Shown here piece after piece: positions 8,032 through 16,145 of a stretch of DNA of 64,000 nt. How positions within the stretch are numbered: position 1 is the first letter of the stretch; every line of letters begins with the position of its first letter. Under the pieces are notes generated by a model that saw only the letters and a list, made by a program, of their open reading frames with translations, was not told the DNA's origin and made no database searches. The position numbers and the translations under genes were made by a program. Origin of the DNA: an uncultured Acidimicrobiales bacterium (lineage in GTDB: Bacteria; Actinomycetota; Acidimicrobiia; Acidimicrobiales; Aldehydirespiratoraceae); contig CATQHS010000001.1 of assembly GCA_958296055.1 (NCBI GenBank), positions 756,277-820,276 on the forward strand, given 5' to 3'.

Positions 8032-9189
8032 TCAGCCCCGGGCCCACTGGCGGAGCCGGCTTACCGCCTCGGTCATGTCGGCCGTGGCGCCGGCGAAGGA
8101 GAAGCGCACGAACCGGCGGCCCCGGCCGGGATCGAAGTCGATGCCGGGGGTGGCGGCGATCCCCAGATCGTCCAGCCACGTGCGGCACAGCTCCTGGCTG
8201 TCGTCGGTGACGGCGGAGACGTCGGCGTACACGTAGAAGGCCCCGTCGGCGGGGGCCAGCCGGTCCAGGCCCGCGGCGGGCAGCCCCTCCAGCAGCACCC
8301 TGCGGTTGGCGGCGTAGCGCTCCACGTTGGCCCGCAGCTCGTCGTGGCAGTCGAAGGCGGCCAGCGCGGCCAACTGGGACACGGTCGGGGCCGAGATGAA
8401 GAAGTTCTGGGCCAGCCGGGTGACGGGCGCCACCAGGTTCTCGGGGACCACCGCCCAGCCCAGCCGCCAGCCCGTCATCGAGAAGTACTTGGAGAAGCTG
8501 TTCACCACCACCGCCTCGGGGTCGCAGGCTAGGGCGGTGGCCGCGGCCGGGCCGTAGGCGATCCCGTGGTAGATCTCGTCGGAGACGAGCCGGACGCCGC
8601 GCTCGGCGCACCAGCGGGCCAGCGAGCCCAGGGCCTCGGCGTCGAGCATGGTGCCCGACGGGTTGGACGGCGACGCCACCACCACCCCGTCGACGGGGCC
8701 CAGCGATTCGAGGCCGGCGGGATCGGGCTGGAACCGGGTCTCGGGGCCGGTGGTCAAATCCACCACCTCCACCCCCAAAGCCCCGAGGGCGTTGCGGTAG
8801 CAGGGGTAGCCCGGCGTGGGGGCCACCACCCGGTCGCCGGGGTCGAAGCAGGCCATGAAGGCCAGCACGAAGGCGCCGGAGGCCCCCAGCGTCACCACCA
8901 CCCGGTCGGGGTCGACCTCGACGCCGTACCAGTCCCGGTAGTGGAGGGCGATCCGGCGGCGGAGCGGCTCGATCCCGGCCGCGGTGGTGTAGCCCAGCAC
9001 GTCGGAGTCCAGGGCGGCGTGGGCGGCCTCGATCACCCCGGCCGGGGCGGGCGTGGACGGTTGGCCCACCTCCAGGTGCAAGACTTCGCCACCGGCCGCC
9101 TCCCGCTGCTCGGCCGCCCGCATGACCTCCATCACGTAGAAGGGGCTGATCGCCCCCCGGCGAGCCGGCTCGAGTGCCATCGCCGCCAT
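8032..9189 (-). CDS. PLP-dependent class I/II aminotransferase
   Basis: A 385-residue fold-type I aminotransferase. The Schiff-base lysine lies in VVNSFSKYFSMTGWRLGW, the canonical SxSK-xxxxxGWR block. Upstream are the substrate/PLP motifs LGYTTAAGI, NPSGTML (Asn contacting PLP) and VSDEIYHGI (Asp to the pyridine nitrogen). The C-terminal Arg in RRFVRFSFAG would bind the substrate carboxylate. Specificity (aspartate, alanine or aromatic type) cannot be told. Starts at 9189 and 9180 are both plausible; the frame extends to 9219 but the first residues there look like spacer. The gene stands alone, convergent with the gene at 7541-7960 and divergent from the VOC gene at 9242. Confidence 0.85.
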   Translation of the reverse strand: MAAMALEPARRGAISPFYVMEVMRAAEQREAAGGEVLHLEVGQPSTPAPAGVIEAAHAALDSDVLGYTTAAGIEPLRRRIALHYRDWYGVEVDPDRVVVTLGASGAFVLAFMACFDPGDRVVAPTPGYPCYRNALGALGVEVVDLTTGPETRFQPDPAGLESLGPVDGVVVASPSNPSGTMLDAEALGSLARWCAERGVRLVSDEIYHGIAYGPAAATALACDPEAVVVNSFSKYFSMTGWRLGWAVVPENLVAPVTRLAQNFFISAPTVSQLAALAAFDCHDELRANVERYAANRRVLLEGLPAAGLDRLAPADGAFYVYADVSAVTDDSQELCRTWLDDLGIAATPGIDFDPGRGRRFVRFSFAGATADMTEAVSRLRQWARG

Positions 9190-9241
9190 GATGCCACGGG
9201 CCGAGACCAGCCAGGACAACCGGCGGCGTTAGGGTGCGAAG

Positions 9242-10084
9242 GTGTCCGAGGGGCTGTTCGACCGCACCGCCGGGGACGTGGGCAACATCCTGGCGCTGGA
9301 GCACGTGAACGTGACCGTGCCCGACCAGCGGGCGGCGGAGCGGTTCTACGTAGACGGGCTGGGCCTGACCCGGGACCCGCACATGGACTTCGGCGAGGCG
9401 AACATCTGGGTCAACGCCGGCTCCCAGCAGTTCCACCTGCCCACGGCGCCCCGCGGCCAGGTGCTGCGGGGCACGATCGGCCTGGTGGCCCCGAGCCTGG
9501 AGCGGGTCCGGCGGGGCCTCGACCGCATCGGGGCCGACTGCGAGCCAGGGCCGGGCGGTTCGCTGCTGGTCCGCTGCCCCTGGGGCAACCGGATAAGGGT
9601 GTACCAGGCCGGCGAGGCGTTCGGGGCCATGGCCCTGGGCATTCCCTGGGTCGAGTTGGACGCGGCGGCGGGGACCGCGGCCGGCATCGCCCGCTTCTAC
9701 GGGTCGGTGTTCGAAGCGTCCGCGGCGGTGCGGCCGGCCCCCGGCGGCGCCGTCGCCCGGGTGGGCGTGGGCCGGCATCAGGCGCTGGTGTTCCGCGAGA
9801 GCGACGATCCCCTGCCTCCCTACGACGGGCACCATCTGGCCATCTACGTGTCTCAGTTCTCCCGCCCCCACGCCCGGCTGGCCGCCGCGGGCCTCATCAC
9901 CGCCGAGACCAGCGAGCACGAGTACCGGTTCTGCGACGTCATCGATCCCGACTCAGGCGAGGTGCTGACCACGATCGAGCACGAGGTGCGCAGCCTGCGC
10001 CACCCGATGTTCGGAAGGCCCTTGGTCAACAGCGACGCCCCGGCGCCGTCTTCAACCGGCATGGGCTACGGCGGCCGGATCTGA
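9242..10084 (+). CDS. VOC-superfamily protein with two glyoxalase-like domains
   Basis: A 280-residue protein made of two vicinal-oxygen-chelate halves. The first begins ALEHVNVTVPD with His in the usual strand; the second spans about residues 135-270, where LVFRESDDPLPPYDGHHLAIYVSQ carries the second set of metal ligand candidates. Such proteins act as extradiol dioxygenases, glyoxalases or binding proteins. Which applies here is not shown. The GTG start is 52 bases from the divergently transcribed aminotransferase start. The stop codon is the first base triplet of a run of 17-bp tandem repeats that fills the space to the histidine kinase gene. Confidence 0.75.
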   Translation: MSEGLFDRTAGDVGNILALEHVNVTVPDQRAAERFYVDGLGLTRDPHMDFGEANIWVNAGSQQFHLPTAPRGQVLRGTIGLVAPSLERVRRGLDRIGADCEPGPGGSLLVRCPWGNRIRVYQAGEAFGAMALGIPWVELDAAAGTAAGIARFYGSVFEASAAVRPAPGGAVARVGVGRHQALVFRESDDPLPPYDGHHLAIYVSQFSRPHARLAAAGLITAETSEHEYRFCDVIDPDSGEVLTTIEHEVRSLRHPMFGRPLVNSDAPAPSSTGMGYGGRI

Positions 10085-10182
10085 CCCGGCCGCACCCCTG
10101 ACCCGGCCGCACCCCTGACCCGGCCGCACCTCTGACCGGCCACACCTCTGACCTAGCCGTATCCCTGACCCGGCCCCGGCCC
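10082..10182. repeat. Six 17-bp tandem units beginning at the VOC stop codon
   Basis: Units start TGACCCGGCCGCACCCC (three near-perfect copies) and then degenerate. Because 17 is not a multiple of three, TGA appears in every frame. The array fills the convergent gap before the histidine kinase stop. Confidence 0.85.
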
Positions 10183-10189
10183 AGCCCGG

Positions 10190-11968
10190 TCAGGGCGACG
10201 GCGGGGCGAAGCGCAACTCGAAGCGGGCCCCGCCCAGGGGCGAGTCGTCCACCGTCACCGTCCCGCCCATCTCCCGGACCAGCGACGCCACCACGGCCAA
10301 GCCCAGCCCGGCGCCGCCGTTGTCGCGAGTGCGGGCCTCGCCGAGCCGGGTGAACCGCTCGAAGATCCGCTGGCGGTCCTCGGCGGCTATGCCTTCGCCG
10401 TCGTCGTCGACCACTAGGACCACCTCCCCGGACGGCTCGGTGCGCAGGGCCACCGCCACCCGGCTGCGGGCGTGGCGGGCCGCGTTGTCGAGCAGGTGGG
10501 CCACCACCCGGGCGGCCGAGTCGGTCGGGCCGGCCACCCGCCCGGCCGACACCGCGGCCACGTCCACGGGCACCGCCCGGGCCCGGGCCGCCTCGGCCAG
10601 CACCACGTCGTCGAGGTCGATCTCCTCGCCGGGCCGCGTCCCGGCGCCGGCGTCGGTCCGGGTCTCGTCGTGGCGGGCCAGCACCAGCAGGTCGTCGACG
10701 GTGCGCTGGAGGCGCAGCGACTCGGTTAACACCCCCGAGGCCAGGTCGGGCGCGTCGGCGGCGGCGCCGGCGCGCAGGGCCACCTCCGCCTCGGCGCGTA
10801 GCACCGCCACCGGGGTCCGCAGCTCGTGGGCGGCGTCGGTCACGAACCGGCGCAGGCGGATGTCGTGGCTTTCGATCCTCTCCAGCATGGAGTTCATGGT
10901 CCCGGCCAGCCGGTCGATCTCGTCGCCGGTGCCGGGGCTGGGGACCCGCTCGTGGAGGGTGCCGGCGTTGATGGCCCGGACCCGCTCGGTCATCCGGTCC
11001 ACCGGCCGCAGGGCCCGGCCGGTGAGCAGCCAGGTGACCAGCGCGGCCGCGGCGGCCATGACCGGGGCCGCCACCCACAGGATCATCTCCACCTGCTCGA
11101 CACTGCGAGCCACGTCGGTGGTGTCGGCGGCCACCAGAATCTCGGCCCCTCCGACCCGGCGGGTGTCGATCTCGAACCGGGACACGTCCAAGAACGCCCC
11201 GACGGGCAGCTCGGCCCGGGTCTCGATCAGTTCTTCGAGGTCGCTCCGTCCGGCGCCGCCCGACGCCTCGTAGGCCAGATCGGCCAGGGTGGCGCCGGTG
11301 ACGACCGGCGAGCCCAGCTCGTCGGGGGTCAGCGACAGGACGGCGGCCCTGCCCGCCAGGGGCACCCTCACCACTCGCCCGGTCTTCATCAGCACCGGCA
11401 GGGCGCCGCCGCTCTCGGCCTTGAGGACGGCGGCGACCTCGCCGAGCAGCCCGGCTCGCCGGAGGCGGCGCATGGAGTCCCGGGCGTCGGTTACGCCCTG
11501 GTAGACCGCCACCTCTTCCATGGCCGCCGCCCCCTTGGCCAGCCAGCCTTCGATCGTCTCCCGGTCCCAGACCTGGTCGTCGAGGGCCCAATCGGCGGGG
11601 ATCTGGGCGCTCCAGTCCTTCCAGCTCCCTTCGATCACTTCGGGAGGAGCCCAGATCTGGATCGAGTTGTCGATGATCTCCGCCAGCTCGTCCCGATCCA
11701 TCCCCTCGTCCCGGTCCGCCAGCTCGGCTTCGGACTCGCGGCCGCGGTCGGCGAGCAGCAAGTCGTGGCCGTGGTCGCCGTGCAGCACATCGTGGGAGGC
11801 GGCCTGGGCGGCCGCGGCCTCGTCGAGCGCGGTGGAGACGAGCGACTGTCCGATCAGGCCGGGGCCGACGACGGCGGCGGCCGACAGCACGGCGGCGGTG
11901 GCCAGCCCCACCAGCAGGGTCAGCCGGGTCCGCACCGACATCCCCCTCACCGCTTTCGGGGACTTCAC
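10190..11968 (-). CDS. Two-component sensor histidine kinase
   Basis: A 592-residue membrane sensor kinase. It has an N-terminal TM segment at about residues 12-38, a large extracytoplasmic sensor (~40-290), and a second TM segment followed by a HAMP (RALRPVDRMTERV). The H-box is FVTDAAHELRTP with H381. The ATP-binding domain has an N-box (LLDNAARH), G1 (VDDDGEGI) and G2 (GGAGLGLAVV). The GTG start at 11968 overlaps the response-regulator stop as GTGA, so the pair is one operon. The signal is unknown; the large Asp/Glu-rich sensor suggests a periplasmic cue. It most likely acts through the adjacent OmpR-type regulator. Confidence 0.9.
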   Translation of the reverse strand: MKSPKAVRGMSVRTRLTLLVGLATAAVLSAAAVVGPGLIGQSLVSTALDEAAAAQAASHDVLHGDHGHDLLLADRGRESEAELADRDEGMDRDELAEIIDNSIQIWAPPEVIEGSWKDWSAQIPADWALDDQVWDRETIEGWLAKGAAAMEEVAVYQGVTDARDSMRRLRRAGLLGEVAAVLKAESGGALPVLMKTGRVVRVPLAGRAAVLSLTPDELGSPVVTGATLADLAYEASGGAGRSDLEELIETRAELPVGAFLDVSRFEIDTRRVGGAEILVAADTTDVARSVEQVEMILWVAAPVMAAAAALVTWLLTGRALRPVDRMTERVRAINAGTLHERVPSPGTGDEIDRLAGTMNSMLERIESHDIRLRRFVTDAAHELRTPVAVLRAEAEVALRAGAAADAPDLASGVLTESLRLQRTVDDLLVLARHDETRTDAGAGTRPGEEIDLDDVVLAEAARARAVPVDVAAVSAGRVAGPTDSAARVVAHLLDNAARHARSRVAVALRTEPSGEVVLVVDDDGEGIAAEDRQRIFERFTRLGEARTRDNGGAGLGLAVVASLVREMGGTVTVDDSPLGGARFELRFAPPSP

Positions 11969-12636
11969 GGCGGCACCACCTGGTAGCCCACGGCCCGCAC
12001 GGTGCGGATGGAGGCGACCCCGAAGGGGCGGTCGATCTTGCGGCGGAGGTAGCCGACGTAGACCTCGACGATGTTGGGGTCGCCCTCGAAGTCCATGCCC
12101 CACACCGCGTCGATCAGCTCCTGCTTGCCGACCACCTCGGGAGCCCGGCTCATCAGGGTCTCCAACACGGCGTGCTCCCGGGGGGTGAGGTCGATGGCGG
12201 TCTCGCCCCGGCGCACCAGCCGGGTCCGGGGGTTGAGGGTGAGGTCTCCCACCTCTAGGGCGGCGGCCGGCTCCAGCCGCCCCCGCCGCACCAGGGCCCG
12301 CAGCCGGGCCACCAGCACGACCAGGGAGAACGGCTTGCGCAGGTAGTCGTCGGCGCCCAGCTCGAAGCCTTCGGCCTCGTCGTACTCGCCCTCCTTGGCC
12401 GTGAGCATGAGGATGGGAATCCAGTTGTCCTCGGCTCTGAGGGTGCGGCAGATCTCGTAGCCGTTCTTGCCCGGCAGCATGATGTCGAGCACCATGGCCG
12501 CGTAGCTGCCCTCCCGGGCTCGCCACAGGCCCTCCAGGCCGTCGTGCACCACGTCGGCGCCGAAGCCCTCGGCCTCCAGGCCGCGCCGGATCGACTCGGC
12601 CAGCCTGACTTCGTCGTCGACCACCAGTATCCGCAT
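11965..12636 (-). CDS. OmpR/PhoB-family response regulator
   Basis: A 223-residue regulator. The receiver has ILVVDDE at 3-9 with D7, D8, the phospho-acceptor D51 (VLDIMLPGKNG), Thr in MLTAKEG and Lys in DYLRKPF. The C-terminal winged helix ends PFGVASIRTVRAVGYQVVPP. The start at ATG 12636 is chosen because it begins the domain exactly; the longer frame upstream has an atypical leader. It is followed by the kinase gene with a 4-base overlap. Upstream, TCTCAG repeats (12681-12736) lie between it and a divergent gene and are likely its own operators. Confidence 0.9.
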   Translation of the reverse strand: MRILVVDDEVRLAESIRRGLEAEGFGADVVHDGLEGLWRAREGSYAAMVLDIMLPGKNGYEICRTLRAEDNWIPILMLTAKEGEYDEAEGFELGADDYLRKPFSLVVLVARLRALVRRGRLEPAAALEVGDLTLNPRTRLVRRGETAIDLTPREHAVLETLMSRAPEVVGKQELIDAVWGMDFEGDPNIVEVYVGYLRRKIDRPFGVASIRTVRAVGYQVVPP

Positions 12637-12680
12637 CCGCCAAGTCTGCCGCCGGGCACTGCGGCCCCGACCGCTGGATG

Positions 12681-12736
12681 CTGAGAGCATTCTCAGCCAG
12701 ATAAGAGACTCTCAGGCAGTCTCAGCTTGGCTTCAG
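12681..12736. promoter_or_regulatory. TCTCAG-type operator repeats between RR gene and Asp-rich gene
   Basis: CTGAGA at 12681 faces TCTCAG at 12691 as an inverted pair around four bases. TCTCAG direct repeats follow at 12710 and 12720, and CTTCAG at 12731, spaced 10-11 bases. One-turn direct repeats are typical for OmpR/PhoB regulators. Binding by the adjacent regulator is inference. Confidence 0.6.
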
Positions 12737-12827
12737 GGGGCATCCGCCATCTTGGGGGGCGTCCGGATCACCCGGATGTTCGATCCCTCCGCTCGGTGCT
12801 CCGGGCGGCGAGCGAAAGGAAACCACG

Positions 12828-13784
12828 ATGGACAACCAGACCCCCGACCAGACCCCCCAGATCGGCCCGAACGAGGCCCCCTCCCCGGAGACCGCCCGGG
12901 CATCGGGCCTGAGGCGCCTGTTCAAGCGCCGGCCGATGATGGCCGGAACCGCCATAGGGGCGATGGGCCTGGCCTTGGCGCTGGCCGTGGCCGGGGTTGT
13001 GACCGCCGGGGCCCAGAGCTCTGACGATCCCCCGACGACGACCCAACCCGCGGCCTCAACCGACGACGACAGCGACACCGACGGCACCGGCGACGACAGC
13101 GGCGACGACAGCGACGGCCACGGCACTGACGGCACCGACGGTGACGGCGACGGCACCGACGGCGACACCGACGCCACCGGCGACGACGGCGACGGCCACG
13201 GCACCGGCGACGACGGCGACTCGGCCGCCAGACCCGGAGTCCGCGGCCTCCTGCACCGGTTCGGGGCGCTGAGCGCGGAGGACCAGGCCGCGTTCGAGTC
13301 CTTCAAGACGTGCCTGGCCGCCGAAGGAGTGGAGGGACTCGATCACGACGAGGACGGCACCGAGGTCTCGGTCATGGGACCGGACGGCTTCTCGATCGTC
13401 CAGCTCGGCGACGGCAGCGTCACCGTCACCCGCGCCGGCGACGACGTGACCATCACCACCACCGGCGACGCCACCGTGATGGGCCAGGAAGACCTGAAGG
13501 CGGCCTGGCAGGCCGAGGCCGCAGCCTGGAAGTCGGCGTTCGAAGGCTGCCGGAACCAGCTTCCCGAGGGGCTCCGGGACTTCGCCGCCGCTGGCAAGAG
13601 GCTGGGCGAGCGCTTCGCCGAGGACTTCGACAAGGATGCGATCCTCGCCGAGCTCGGTATCGAGGCCGGGGATCTAGCCGAGATCGGCGAGCACTTCGCC
13701 GAGGAATTCGCCGGCTTCGGTGAGCACTTCGCCGAGGAGTTCGCCGGCTTCGGCGAGGGCTTCGCCGGCAAGGGCTGGTGGTAG
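12828..13784 (+). CDS. Membrane-anchored Asp-rich protein, putative target of the two-component system
   Basis: A 318-residue protein. Residues ~1-35 are cytosolic and polar (basic FKRRP just before the membrane). A hydrophobic segment at about 38-60 (TAIGAMGLALALAVAGVV) anchors it. A low-complexity Asp/Gly/Thr repeat (DGTGDD, DGDGDG) spans ~73-132. A globular part with two Cys (TCLAAEG and EGCRNQ) follows. The C-terminus has an 11-residue tandem repeat EHFAEEFAGFG. The Asp-rich region suggests cation binding, and the Cys pair a disulfide, but no family is recognised. It is divergent from the response-regulator gene across the TCTCAG repeats; a GAAAGGA box precedes the ATG. Confidence 0.6.
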   Translation: MDNQTPDQTPQIGPNEAPSPETARASGLRRLFKRRPMMAGTAIGAMGLALALAVAGVVTAGAQSSDDPPTTTQPAASTDDDSDTDGTGDDSGDDSDGHGTDGTDGDGDGTDGDTDATGDDGDGHGTGDDGDSAARPGVRGLLHRFGALSAEDQAAFESFKTCLAAEGVEGLDHDEDGTEVSVMGPDGFSIVQLGDGSVTVTRAGDDVTITTTGDATVMGQEDLKAAWQAEAAAWKSAFEGCRNQLPEGLRDFAAAGKRLGERFAEDFDKDAILAELGIEAGDLAEIGEHFAEEFAGFGEHFAEEFAGFGEGFAGKGWW

Positions 13785-13829
13785 TCCACCCCCGATAGCC
13801 GGGACCGCCGCGGGGTACGGTGCGACCCC

Positions 13830-14432
13830 GTGGCGGTTCCGGTGTGGGGCATCTGCGGCGGGTCGGGGTCCGGCAAGACCACCCTGACCCGCCGTTTGCG
13901 CGCCCGGCTGGGCGACGGCGCCATGAGCGTCCTCAACTTCGACGACTACTACCGCGATCTCTCCCATCTCGCCCCGGAGCAGCGCCGGGGCCGCAACTAC
14001 GACCACCCCGACGCCTTGGACTACGAGCTGTTCATCGGCCATCTGGACCGGCTCTCCGCCGGGGGCGATGTCGAGGTCCCGGTCTACGACTTCTCCACCC
14101 ACACCCGCAGCGGGCGCTACCAGGTGGTGGCGGCCGCGCCCCTGGTGGTGGCCGAGGGCATCTTGCTGCTCGCCTTCCCCGAGGTGGCGTCCCGGCTCGA
14201 TCTCACCGTGTTCCTCGACGTTCCCGAGCCGGTGCGGCTCCGGCGCCGCATCCGCCGGGACACGAGCGAGCGGGGCCGGGACCCCGACGACGTGCGCCGC
14301 CAGTTCGCGGCCACCGTGGCGCCCATGCACGTCGCCTACGTGCAGCCCCACCGGGATTGGGCCGACCTGATCTTCGGGCCCGAGGTGGATGACGAGGCCG
14401 TCGCCGACGAGTTGGCCGCCCGGCTGGGCTAG
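13830..14432 (+). CDS. udk: Uridine kinase
   Basis: A 200-residue P-loop kinase. Walker A is GGSGSGKTT from residue 10. The substrate motif is LNFDDYYRD, with the following YDHPDALDYE and later VPVYDFSTHTR conserved in uridine/cytidine kinases. The lid has LRRRIRRDTSERGR. It phosphorylates uridine and cytidine to UMP and CMP in pyrimidine salvage. The GTG start follows the Asp-rich gene by 45 bases. The end is one base from the stop of the convergent alkylguanine repair gene, so a shared terminator region is unlikely. Length is typical (about 200). Confidence 0.88.
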   Translation: MAVPVWGICGGSGSGKTTLTRRLRARLGDGAMSVLNFDDYYRDLSHLAPEQRRGRNYDHPDALDYELFIGHLDRLSAGGDVEVPVYDFSTHTRSGRYQVVAAAPLVVAEGILLLAFPEVASRLDLTVFLDVPEPVRLRRRIRRDTSERGRDPDDVRRQFAATVAPMHVAYVQPHRDWADLIFGPEVDDEAVADELAARLG

Positions 14433-14433
14433 C

Positions 14434-14976
14434 TCAGGGCCGGGCGCCCTCCCGGTTCAGCAGGGCCTCTTTGCGGTGGGGTCCCGAGCCGTAGTTGCCC
14501 ACGCCCCCCGCCGCCGGAACCACCCGGTGGCAGGGCACCAGCAGCGACACCGGGTTGCGGGCCACGGCGGAGCCCACCGCCCGGTGGGCCCGGGGCCGGC
14601 CCACGGCCGCGGCCACCTGCCCGTAGGTGCGCACCTCTCCCTTGGGGATGGTCAGGAGATGCTCCAGCACCTGCCGGTGGAACGGGGTGCGCGACCCGAG
14701 GTCGACCGGGACGTCGGTGCGGCCCTCGTCCAGCGCGGCCCGGACCCTCTCCACCAGGGCCGGGTCGGGGTCGGGGTCGGGGGTCGCCTCGGTTCCCACC
14801 TCCCGGCGCATCCAGGCCTCGAATCCGTCGCCGTCGCCGCCGACGCTCTCGGCCAGGGCCAGCCCCGAGACCCGACCGGAGACGTGGGCCACAAAGACGT
14901 CGCCCACCGGCCCGGCCACAGTGAACCAGCGGTGAACCCCGGAATCTGCGCTTGTCGAACTGATCTCGTCTCTCAT
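14434..14976 (-). CDS. ogt: Methylated-DNA-protein-cysteine methyltransferase
   Basis: A 180-residue O6-alkylguanine repair protein. The acceptor Cys is C149 in the invariant PCHRVV, preceded by the helix-turn-helix part GEVRTYGQVA and RAVGSAVARNP. It transfers the alkyl group from guanine O6 or thymine O4 to itself. The N-terminal ~90 residues are divergent, as usual in actinobacterial copies. ATG 14976 is the first start after the divergent glycosyltransferase promoter. The end is one base from the udk stop. Named ogt for the single-domain form; ada-type fusion is absent. Confidence 0.88.
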   Translation of the reverse strand: MRDEISSTSADSGVHRWFTVAGPVGDVFVAHVSGRVSGLALAESVGGDGDGFEAWMRREVGTEATPDPDPDPALVERVRAALDEGRTDVPVDLGSRTPFHRQVLEHLLTIPKGEVRTYGQVAAAVGRPRAHRAVGSAVARNPVSLLVPCHRVVPAAGGVGNYGSGPHRKEALLNREGARP

Positions 14977-15027
14977 CTTGGTCAAGCTAACACCGGCGGG
15001 TTGCCGTTCGGTAGGTTGCCCGATGCC

Positions 15028-16128
15028 ATGACCGGACCGCTGCGAGTCGCCCTCGACGTCACGCCGCTGCTGGGGCCGCCCACCGGGATACACCAGGCCA
15101 CGGCCGGGCTGCTGGGGGCGCTGCGGGAGGAGCCCGGCGTCGAGCCCAGCGGGTACGTGCTGTCGGGACGGGCCCGCCGGGCCCCCGACTGCGGCGTAGC
15201 CGTCCGACACCGGCGGTGGCCGGCCGGGCTGTGCCACCTGATCTGGGCCGCCCCCCGGCCCGCGCTGGCCGGGCGCCCCTCGGCCGCGGGCCTGACCCTG
15301 CCCGCCGATCTGGTGCACGGCACCAACTACACCGTCCCGCCGGGCCGGACGCCCCGGCTGGTGACCGTCCACGACCTGACCCCGGTGACCGACCCGCAGT
15401 GGTGCCCGCCCGGCGTCCGGCGGATGGGCCGGGCCTTGATCCGGGCGGTGGCCTGCGGCGCCCACGTCCAGGTGACGTCGCGGGCGACCGCAGCCGCCGC
15501 GCCCGCCGTCCTGGGCGCCGACCCCGACCGGGTCCACGTGGTGCCGGTGGGGGTGGCCGAAGTGGGGCCCGGCGACGAGGCCGCGGCCCGCCGCCTCGTC
15601 GGCGCCGGCCGCTACGTGCTGGCACTTGGGGCCGTCGAGCCTCGCAAGAATCTGACCGGGCTGCCCGCGGCGCTGGCCGGCCTCGACGACGACGTGAGGC
15701 TGGTGGTGGCCGGGCCGTCCGGGAGCGACGAGGCCTCCCTGGCGGCCGCGGCCGCCGCCGCTGGCCTGGGCCGCCGCTTCGTGCGGCTCGAGGCGGTGGA
15801 CGGCGCCGTCCGGGCCGGCCTGCTGCGGGGCGCGGCGGCGGTGGTCTACCCGTCGCGGTGGGAGGGCTTCGGTCTAGTGCCGCTGGAAGCGGTGTCGGTC
15901 GGCGTCCCGGTGGTGGCCAGCGCGGTGGGCGCGCTGCCCGAGTTGCTGGGCGACGAGATCCCCCTGATCCCCCCCGGCAACGGCCCGGCGCTGGCCGCCA
16001 GCCTGGCCGCGGCGCTGGAGTCTCCGGCCGAGCCGTCGGCGGCTCTGCGGGACCGGCTGGCCGAGCTGGCCTGGCCCCGGGTCGCGGCTCAGATGACCGC
16101 CGTGTACCGCCGCGTGATCGACGGCTGA
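15028..16128 (+). CDS. Glycosyltransferase, GT4-type (GT-B)
   Basis: A 366-residue GT-B glycosyltransferase. It has an N-terminal acceptor half (LVTVHDLTP and LVHGTNYTVPPGRTPRL), then GAVEPRKNL at the start of the donor-binding half. The PSRWEGFGLVPLEAVSVGVP block contains the E-x7-E signature of retaining GT4 enzymes. It transfers a nucleotide-sugar donor to a surface glycan or lipid; sugar and acceptor are unknown. The ATG at 15028 is chosen because it begins the domain and is divergent from the repair gene with a 51-base gap. It converges on the glycosyltransferase at 16146-17351. Confidence 0.85.
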   Translation: MTGPLRVALDVTPLLGPPTGIHQATAGLLGALREEPGVEPSGYVLSGRARRAPDCGVAVRHRRWPAGLCHLIWAAPRPALAGRPSAAGLTLPADLVHGTNYTVPPGRTPRLVTVHDLTPVTDPQWCPPGVRRMGRALIRAVACGAHVQVTSRATAAAAPAVLGADPDRVHVVPVGVAEVGPGDEAAARRLVGAGRYVLALGAVEPRKNLTGLPAALAGLDDDVRLVVAGPSGSDEASLAAAAAAAGLGRRFVRLEAVDGAVRAGLLRGAAAVVYPSRWEGFGLVPLEAVSVGVPVVASAVGALPELLGDEIPLIPPGNGPALAASLAAALESPAEPSAALRDRLAELAWPRVAAQMTAVYRRVIDG

Positions 16129-16145
16129 GGCCGCCAGACCCGGGC

